A stretch of 64,000 nucleotides of DNA from Gallionellaceae bacterium. Its GTDB lineage: Bacteria > Pseudomonadota > Gammaproteobacteria > Burkholderiales > Gallionellaceae. Each line of letters begins with the position of its first letter. The stretch's first letter is position 1. The notes beneath the pieces are model-generated. The model made no database searches, was not told where the DNA came from, and saw nothing but the letters and a program-made list of their open reading frames with translations. Positions 58,405-64,000 of this stretch are shown piece after piece. Location: NCBI GenBank assembly GCA_030823955.1, contig JAVBYO010000013.1, forward strand, positions 62,001 to 126,000. Direction: 5' to 3'. The position numbers were made by a program, and so were the translations under genes.

Positions 58405-59250
58405 ATGTTTACATTGTATGGACGTCGCCGCCTCATCAACGGAATCAGCCTCTCTGTGTCGGTGCTGGCCATGGCATTTGGCCTGTTCTGGCTGGGCTGG
58501 ATATTGTGGACATTGCTGGAACATGGCATCCCCGGACTGAACAGTACCCTGTTCACGCAATCCACCCCGCCGCCCGGTAGTCAGGGAGGATTGGGCAATG
58601 CGATCTGGGGCAGCCTGATGATGACTTCGCTCGCCACTTTGATCGGTACTCCCATCGGTATCCTGGCCGGAACCTATCTGGCGGAATTCGGCCAGCGCGG
58701 CTGGCTGGCTCCGGTGACCCGTTTCATCAACGATATCCTGCTGTCTGCCCCGTCTATCGTCATCGGCCTGTTCGTTTATGAAGTGTATGTAGTCAAAGTC
58801 GGTCACTTCGCCGGCTGGGGTGGCGCACTCGCCCTCTCCATCATCGTCATTCCCGTGGTCATCCGCACGACCGAGAACATGCTCCGCCTGATCCCCAACA
58901 GTCTGCGTGAAGCGGCGGCAGCGCTCGGTACCCCGCAATGGAAAGTGATCAGCTTCGTCACCTTGCGCGCGGCGCGCGCCGGTATCCTCACCGGTATTTT
59001 GCTAGCAGTCGCCCGCATCAGCGGCGAAACAGCTCCGCTGCTGTTCACAGCGCTGAACAATCAATTCTGGAGCAGCAACATGAACCAGCCGCTGGCCAAC
59101 CTGCCGGTGGTCATCTTCCAGTTCGCCATGAGCCCCTACGATGACTGGCGCAGCCTGGCCTGGGCCGGCGCACTACTCATCACTTTCAGCGTGCTGACGC
59201 TCAACATCGTCGCCCGTGTGCTGTTCCGCCAAAAAGCCAATACCTATTAA
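58405..59250 (+). CDS. pstA: Phosphate ABC transporter permease PstA
   Basis: A 281-residue permease with six membrane segments; its EAA loop is [24 protein letters not shown]. The ATG at 58405 has GGAG 8 bases upstream and lies 1 base after the pstC stop; a GTG at 58396 would overlap. Forms the channel with PstC. Confidence 0.95.
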   Translation: MFTLYGRRRLINGISLSVSVLAMAFGLFWLGWILWTLLEHGIPGLNSTLFTQSTPPPGSQGGLGNAIWGSLMMTSLATLIGTPIGILAGTYLAEFGQRGWLAPVTRFINDILLSAPSIVIGLFVYEVYVVKVGHFAGWGGALALSIIVIPVVIRTTENMLRLIPNSLREAAAALGTPQWKVISFVTLRAARAGILTGILLAVARISGETAPLLFTALNNQFWSSNMNQPLANLPVVIFQFAMSPYDDWRSLAWAGALLITFSVLTLNIVARVLFRQKANTY

Positions 59251-59262
59251 GGATAATCGCAG

Positions 59263-60036
59263 ATGAATGCCGAACCCGTCACTACGCCCAAACTGATCGT
59301 CAAGAATCTGAATTTCTATTACGGCGCCGATCGTGCACTGAAAGACATCAATCTCACCATCCCGGAAAAGATGGTCACCGCCTTCATCGGCCCGTCCGGC
59401 TGCGGAAAATCGACGCTGCTGCGCACCTTCAACCGCATGTATCAGCTCTATCCCAAGCAGCGTGCCGAAGGAGAGATCCTGCTGGACAACCAGAATCTGC
59501 TGGACAAACGGCAAGACCTGAACAAGTTGCGCGCCAAGATCGGTATGGTGTTCCAGAAACCGACTCCCTTTCCGATGTCCATCTACGACAACATCGCGTT
59601 CGGGGTGAAGCTGTATGAGAATCTGAACAGCCATGACATGGCCGAACGGGTGGAGTGGGCTCTGAAAAAAGCCGCCTTGTGGAACGAAGTGAAGGACAAG
59701 CTAAAACAGAGCGGCACCGGTCTTTCCGGCGGACAGCAACAACGTCTGTGCATCGCCCGCGCCATCGCGGTCAAACCACAGGTGTTGCTGCTGGATGAAC
59801 CGACCTCCGCACTCGACCCTATCTCCACGGCACATATCGAGAAACTGGTCGATGAGCTGAAAAAAGATTTCACCATCGTGATCGTCACCCATAACATGCA
59901 GCAAGCTGCCCGTGTATCCGATTTCACTGCCTATATGTATCTCGGCGACCTGATCGAATTCGGAGACACCAGCACGGTGTTCACCAATCCGAAGCGCAAA
60001 GAGACAGAAGACTACATCACTGGACGATTTGGCTAA
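59263..60036 (+). CDS. pstB: Phosphate ABC transporter ATP-binding protein
   Basis: A 257-residue ATPase: Walker [10 protein letters not shown], signature [14 protein letters not shown], Walker [13 protein letters not shown] and H-loop THNMQQ. The C-terminal DYITGRFG is the family end. The stop codon lies in the loop of a 16-bp hairpin. phoU and phoB are not in the window. Confidence 0.97.
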   Translation: MNAEPVTTPKLIVKNLNFYYGADRALKDINLTIPEKMVTAFIGPSGCGKSTLLRTFNRMYQLYPKQRAEGEILLDNQNLLDKRQDLNKLRAKIGMVFQKPTPFPMSIYDNIAFGVKLYENLNSHDMAERVEWALKKAALWNEVKDKLKQSGTGLSGGQQQRLCIARAIAVKPQVLLLDEPTSALDPISTAHIEKLVDELKKDFTIVIVTHNMQQAARVSDFTAYMYLGDLIEFGDTSTVFTNPKRKETEDYITGRFG

Positions 60037-60052
60037 TCGTCCAGTGATGTAG
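60012..60052 (+). terminator. Hairpin enclosing the pstB stop codon
   Basis: CTACATCACTGGACGA (60012-60027) pairs perfectly with 60037-60052; the 9-base loop contains the TAA stop. There is no T-run, so it may protect the 3' end rather than terminate. Confidence 0.6.
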
Positions 60053-60090
60053 CGGTGGAAGCTAATGCGCGCAGCGCGTTATGCTGAAAC

Positions 60091-60117
60091 CACTACATCA
60101 CCGGCAGGTTTGGATAA
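60091..60117 (+). pseudogene. Vestigial 3' end of a second pstB allele
   Basis: These 27 bases read HYITGRFG and stop, like the last codons of pstB (DYITGRFG), 55 bases after its stop. All differences except the first are synonymous, including CGA to AGG for Arg. This points to a remnant of a diverged pstB rather than chance symmetry, although its left part also pairs with the preceding hairpin arm. Confidence 0.55.
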
Positions 60118-60175
60118 GCTCGTGCGCTGTAACGGCCAAGGTCTTCCCTTTGGCTGTAATCACGGCTTCACGTTT

Positions 60176-60209
60176 CCCGGCTAATCACCCGAATGGTTAA
60201 TTAGCCGGG
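60176..60209 (-). terminator. Hairpin spanning the glpD stop codon
   Basis: CCCGGCTAAT (60176-60185) pairs with ATTAGCCGGG (60200-60209); the glpD TAG lies in one arm. No T-run follows on the minus strand. Confidence 0.5.
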
Positions 60210-61752
60210 ATATCTCCTGTTCGATCCTGGCAGCATCCCATCCTAAGATTCCGGAAACGGCACCAGTGATCGTGCGTAATTCCATCTCTGTCAGTTTGGA
60301 CAGAATCAGCAAAGGCATGCGGCGACGCAACAAGTCTTCCAGATGTTCGACCATCTCTTCCCGCGCACAAAACAACAGATCGGCATAGATGATTGGCAGC
60401 GTCGGAACGATACGTTCAGCCAGCGCATGGTTATTTCCTACATCACGCAGGATCTCGTGCGCATGCTTTCCATGCCTCCGCATGAGCCACTTGCTACTTT
60501 CCGCATCGATACCCAGCTGGCCAGCCCGCTCGACAAAAGCGACAGACCACGCGAAAAAATCCTGCGGCGCCCAGGGAAAACTGCGTCCTTTGGTACGACA
60601 GGACACAGTCTTACCCAGTCGGTCACAGACTGCATCAACAATTACGGCAGCATCTTCACGCGCCGAGGTGATCTTGCCGCCAATGGAATAGAACACGCCT
60701 TCTTCATTTGTTTTCAACTCCCAATCGCGGCTCACGGCAGTGGGTGAATTTGCATCGCTTTTACGCATCACCCGCAAGCCAGCATAACTGCCGATCACAT
60801 CGCCAGTCGTCCAGCTCATGTTGAGGTAATGATTGATTTCGCGCAGCAGATAGTCGATTTCACCCTGTTCCACCGCCACATGCTCGATGTCACCACCATA
60901 GTCGGTATCGGTCGTGCCCACCAGAGTGACTCCATACCAGGGGATGATAAAGAACACACGGCCATCTGACCTCGCCGTCAGTAACAAGGCTTCTTGCATA
61001 CCGATATCGGGCAGTAGCAGATGGATACCCTTGCTGAGGCGGCACCACTCGCGCCCCTGTTCCGTATCGACCAGCCACTGCCCGGTCGTATTTACGATCA
61101 CCGACGCCCGCACCTGAAATTCTTTCCCATTGCGCTTGTCGCTCACGGTGGCGCCGATCAACTTACCACCAGATTCTTGACGCTCGAGTAGTGCGCAGTA
61201 ATTCAGGCAACACGCGCCGGCATCCATCGCTCCGGCAACCAACTCCAACACCAGGCGAGCATCGTCAGTTTGTGCATCGGCATAGGTGAAGCCGCCCCGC
61301 AATCCTGCGCCTGCCAGCATCGGAAAACACTGTGAAAATGTCTCTGAAGCGAAATAGCGGTGCTTCATGGCCTTGTCCGGAATACGCGCCAAACCATCGT
61401 ATAACATCAACCCTGCTTTCATTTGCAGCCTGCTGATGCGACTGTCGGCATATACAGGCACCCCGAAACGCAAGGGCCACACGCGATGCGGCGCAGTTTC
61501 GAGCAACATGCCGCGCTCATTCAATGCCTTCCGCACCAGCTTGAAGTCGAACGATTCCAGATAACGCAGACCGCCATGAATGAGTTTACTGGAAGCGGAT
61601 GAAGTCGCGCCGGCCCAGTCACCCTGTTCGATCAGCGCGACCTTCAGACCGCGCAATGCCGCATCATAGGCGGTCCAGGCACCATAAATTCCGCCACCGC
61701 AGACCAACAGGTCGAACTGTTCCGTCTCCAGTGCTGCCGCATCACGCTTCAT
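60181..61752 (-). CDS. glpD: Glycerol-3-phosphate dehydrogenase
   Basis: A 523-residue FAD enzyme oxidising glycerol-3-phosphate to dihydroxyacetone phosphate and feeding quinones. The FAD-binding motif is LLVCGGGIYGAWTAYDAALRG; GATSSASSKLIHGGLRYLE and YGVTLVGTTDTDY are family segments. The ATG overlaps the stop of the phosphodiesterase gene (ATGA), so the two are coupled: one releases glycerol-3-phosphate, the other oxidises it. Confidence 0.93.
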   Translation of the reverse strand: MKRDAAALETEQFDLLVCGGGIYGAWTAYDAALRGLKVALIEQGDWAGATSSASSKLIHGGLRYLESFDFKLVRKALNERGMLLETAPHRVWPLRFGVPVYADSRISRLQMKAGLMLYDGLARIPDKAMKHRYFASETFSQCFPMLAGAGLRGGFTYADAQTDDARLVLELVAGAMDAGACCLNYCALLERQESGGKLIGATVSDKRNGKEFQVRASVIVNTTGQWLVDTEQGREWCRLSKGIHLLLPDIGMQEALLLTARSDGRVFFIIPWYGVTLVGTTDTDYGGDIEHVAVEQGEIDYLLREINHYLNMSWTTGDVIGSYAGLRVMRKSDANSPTAVSRDWELKTNEEGVFYSIGGKITSAREDAAVIVDAVCDRLGKTVSCRTKGRSFPWAPQDFFAWSVAFVERAGQLGIDAESSKWLMRRHGKHAHEILRDVGNNHALAERIVPTLPIIYADLLFCAREEMVEHLEDLLRRRMPLLILSKLTEMELRTITGAVSGILGWDAARIEQEISRLINHSGD

Positions 61753-62522
61753 GCATCCCTCATGCGCAAAGCCTTTTGCGGCAGGTCGCTGATCAGGATA
61801 TCCACACCAAGATCCAAGGCCTTACGGATCTCCTCCTCGCTATTACAGGTGTAAACGGCGATACCTTTGCCGCGTGCACGCAATACGCTGACAAATGATT
61901 CATCCAGCGTGGTGATAGGCAGACACAGGCCGTGCAAAAAGGCATGTTCTGACAACACGCGCTCAGCCTCCGCCAAGGTCTGCTCCGTTTCAAGGTTATA
62001 TACCAGAGGAAATCCAGCCCGATACTTTTGCGCGTAGACCAGACTGGGCAGGTCGAATGAAGACACTAGGATGGCATCACCACGGGGTGCACCGATCATA
62101 TCCAGCGTCTGCCGTACCTTGATTTCATGCCGTGCACGCGCCTCCCAATCGCGGTTTTTGATCTCAATCAGCAAACGGCAACGACTACGGTATGCGTCCA
62201 GGAAGTCCTGTAGGCGCATGACACTTTCCGGAGTTTTTCCCTGACCAAAATGGCCCGCAAAATCCATGGCGCTCAATTCTGAGTAGCTATAGTCGTCGAT
62301 GTGATTGTTTTCATGTCCGGAAAGTTTGTTCAGGAAACGGTCATGCCACAACACCGCCACCTCATCTCGACTCAGTTGTACGTCTGTCTCCATACCGTCG
62401 ATGGCATAAGCCAAGGCGCACTCGAAAGCGCTGCGCGTATTCTCAGCCGCTTCCCTGTTGGCTCCACGATGAGCAAAGATCAAACTGCGCTTGGACGAAC
62501 CGGGGTATTTGATTTCCATCAT
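61749..62522 (-). CDS. Glycerophosphodiester phosphodiesterase
   Basis: A 257-residue cytoplasmic TIM-barrel enzyme of the UgpQ type, hydrolysing deacylated phospholipid headgroups to glycerol-3-phosphate and an alcohol. Catalytic HRG is in FAHRGANREAAENT, followed by ETDVQLSRDEVAVLWHD. There is no signal peptide. Two adjacent ATGs (62522, 62519) are possible. It is coupled to glpD by a 4-base overlap. Confidence 0.9.
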   Translation of the reverse strand: MMEIKYPGSSKRSLIFAHRGANREAAENTRSAFECALAYAIDGMETDVQLSRDEVAVLWHDRFLNKLSGHENNHIDDYSYSELSAMDFAGHFGQGKTPESVMRLQDFLDAYRSRCRLLIEIKNRDWEARARHEIKVRQTLDMIGAPRGDAILVSSFDLPSLVYAQKYRAGFPLVYNLETEQTLAEAERVLSEHAFLHGLCLPITTLDESFVSVLRARGKGIAVYTCNSEEEIRKALDLGVDILISDLPQKALRMRDA

Positions 62523-62640
62523 GTATCATCATCAGACATTATTTTCACAGTGTAATCCGAAATTCTTGTCTGGTTATTGAAGCTGGAAAAATATTGACGT
62601 ACCATCCCCCTATTGAGAATCAATCCGAGTATCAGACACG

Positions 62641-63522
62641 ATGAGTTTGCCCCCTCCAGCAAAAGCCCCCCAGGACATGGCCCAAGATGATAAACCAGTG
62701 ATCAACTTCGATCTCGGCGCTTCCATGGCTGACATCGAACGACGGCTAGAGGAGGCTCGGCTCGGCACGGCATCCGGCTTCGTTACACCAGCGCCACCGC
62801 AAGCCGCGCCACCGGTCGATGTCCCCCAAACAGCCATTCCTCAGGCATCTCAGCCGCCGTCTTTTGAATCTGGTTTTTTGGCTGAACTGGCACAAGCAGC
62901 CGCGCAGAAACAGGGGGCGAATCTGTCCGCCACTCAGAAATTGCAGGCTCGCTCACAATCTCTGCACGATGCACTGAACCGTATATCCGGATTCTTCACC
63001 CCATTCATTCAGTTTGCCAACGGCCTGGAACCTGACATTCCCAGGATATACCGGCTGGATGCCCGAACCGTGTTCAGTGATCTGAAATGGCATAACGCTT
63101 CTTTTGACGCAAGAAAACAGGACCTTTCCGCTGCCGCCCTGCTTGCGCATGTCACCTTCAGCGTGAACTATCAGGCCCCCGAACCGGTTTTACTCACGCG
63201 CCCTTGGAACCAGCTTGATGCATTAAAAAGCGAACTGTGCAGCCTTAAACTGCGCGTCATTGATGAGACCGAACTGGATAGTAAGCGCCCCAAGCAGGAA
63301 TGGCTGAAAGTGCGGCTTGCGGCGGATTTTCCGGTATATCTGAGATTCATCGCCAACTATGACAAAGGTCACATTGATGTATTAAGTCGTAACCTGCTTG
63401 AGTTCGGCATCTCATCTTTCAGGATCGCACCAGAGGAGATTAACACTCTGCTATTAGAGGATCTTGGCCGTGTCCTGTTAGGACGGACAGATAAATTACC
63501 GCCTCCTTTGCAGCCCCTCTGA
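62641..63522 (+). CDS. Conserved-looking protein of unknown function
   Basis: A 293-residue protein I do not recognise. Residues 1-75 are low-complexity, rich in Pro, Ala and Gln; residues 95 on form an ordered domain (LQARSQSLHDALNRISGFFTPFIQFANGLEPDIPRIYRLD..., LKWHNASFDARKQDLSAAALLAHVTFSVNYQAPEP, YLRFIANYDKGHIDVLSRNLLEFG). No signal peptide or membrane segment. A tonB-like gene starts right after its stop, so a role in envelope energy coupling or secretion is possible but unproven. Confidence 0.75.
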   Translation: MSLPPPAKAPQDMAQDDKPVINFDLGASMADIERRLEEARLGTASGFVTPAPPQAAPPVDVPQTAIPQASQPPSFESGFLAELAQAAAQKQGANLSATQKLQARSQSLHDALNRISGFFTPFIQFANGLEPDIPRIYRLDARTVFSDLKWHNASFDARKQDLSAAALLAHVTFSVNYQAPEPVLLTRPWNQLDALKSELCSLKLRVIDETELDSKRPKQEWLKVRLAADFPVYLRFIANYDKGHIDVLSRNLLEFGISSFRIAPEEINTLLLEDLGRVLLGRTDKLPPPLQPL

Positions 63523-63527
63523 TCGCG

Positions 63528-64000
63528 TTGCGCCTCAACCTTTTCCACTCCCGGCCCTACCACGCCACCGGGCCAAGCGCCAAACAGATATGGCCCTTCG
63601 TGGCACTTGCAGTGCTGGGACATATATTCATCCTGCTGTTTTTTTTATCGCGCCCATCATCACCTGCGCCGGTGCATATGATAGAGATCGACATATCACT
63701 GGAAACTTCGTTATCCGACAGCCCGCCAGCGCCACGCCCCACTCCAGAGGTCAGGCCGCAGCAGCCTCCCGTGATTGAAGTACCAGCCCCTCAAGTGCAA
63801 GACACACCGCCGACAGAGACGGCTCAGCCTCTCGCTGCCCAGCAAACAGCTGCCGCGCCACCACCGGAGGAAAGTCAGCCATTGGCCAGACTGTCACGCC
63901 TGCCCAGATTTTCAAGGAAGATCGAAGCAATCTATCCTGCAACGGAACGGCGTGCCGGAATACAGGCAAACGTATTAGCAGAGATAGCGATTGATGCCGA
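63528..64000 (+). CDS. TonB-like energy transducer, 5' part
   Basis: The frame is open to the window edge. It has one membrane segment (WPFVALAVLGHIFILLFFL), a Pro-rich periplasmic spacer (SPPAPRPTPEVRPQQPP...) and the beginning of a TonB C-terminal domain (RFSRKIEAIYPATERRAGIQANVLAEIAID). The start is uncertain: TTG at 63528 gives a cytoplasmic head before the membrane segment, but no ribosome-binding site is clear. It lies 5 bases after the previous stop and is probably coupled to it. Confidence 0.82.
   Translation, partial: MRLNLFHSRPYHATGPSAKQIWPFVALAVLGHIFILLFFLSRPSSPAPVHMIEIDISLETSLSDSPPAPRPTPEVRPQQPPVIEVPAPQVQDTPPTETAQPLAAQQTAAAPPPEESQPLARLSRLPRFSRKIEAIYPATERRAGIQANVLAEIAIDA

Noticed and set aside
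60100-60178. Minus-strand frame AGKREAVITAKGKTL... after glpD
   Set aside because: About 25 codons without start or family likeness; too short to support.

Overview
The window looks like a chromosomal segment of a betaproteobacterium, most likely of the Nitrosomonadales/Gallionellaceae type. The basis is the GC-rich codon use, the clusters trpF-trpB-trpA-accD-folC-SPOR-cvpA-purF-metZ and recA-recX-alaS, and the tpiA-secG-tRNA-Leu-nuoA..N block with separate nuoC and nuoD. The genus is an inference; no rRNA is present.

Layout. 1-7.9 kb: end of a phosphohexomutase gene, a single-domain response regulator, alaS, a sensorless histidine kinase with a receiver-TPR response regulator, recX and recA. 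8-18.4 kb: pncC, metZ, purF, cvpA, a SPOR protein, folC (carrying in-frame palindromic repeats), a ParE-type toxin-antitoxin pair, accD, trpA, trpB, trpF, all on the minus strand. 18.5-22.5 kb: lemA with a GIDE/EF-hand membrane protein, then uup and a small membrane protein. 22.6-29.7 kb: an integrative mobilizable element of about 7 kb, visibly AT-richer, inserted in the anticodon loop of a tRNA-Arg(CCU) gene. It carries an intact second tRNA-Arg(CCU), a small winged-helix-like protein, a MobQ-type relaxase with an oriT-like site, a TraD-like protein, a one-chain restriction-modification enzyme, a structured non-coding stretch and a tyrosine integrase. 29.9-30.6 kb: an FRG-domain gene. 30.9-38.9 kb: a DUF1615-like lipoprotein, alr, lplT, a CorC/HlyC membrane protein, a small lipoprotein, an MscS channel, an aldo/keto reductase and hslO. 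39-40 kb: a gene remnant and a higBA pair. 40.2-56 kb: the complete 14-gene nuo operon (complex I), tRNA-Leu(GAG), secG and tpiA. 56-60 kb: pstSCAB. 60-62.5 kb: glpD and a glycerophosphodiesterase gene. 62.6-64 kb: an unrecognised gene and the 5' part of a tonB gene.

How genes work together. The nuo block makes the proton-pumping NADH:quinone oxidoreductase. pstSCAB imports phosphate; the adjacent glycerophosphodiesterase and GlpD can release and oxidise glycerol-3-phosphate, so this end of the window has a phosphate/glycerophosphate theme. The minus-strand biosynthetic cluster covers tryptophan, malonyl-CoA, folate, purine and methionine synthesis.

Most notable observations: (i) an element that splits a tRNA-Arg(CCU) gene exactly in the anticodon loop while bringing its own intact tRNA-Arg(CCU); (ii) diverged, still readable remnants of the 3' ends of alaS and pstB lying just downstream of the intact genes, with mostly synonymous differences; (iii) palindromic repeats inserted in frame in folC; (iv) a structured non-coding region of over 500 bases inside the element; (v) a GIDE-domain protein with a perfect EF-hand loop beside lemA.
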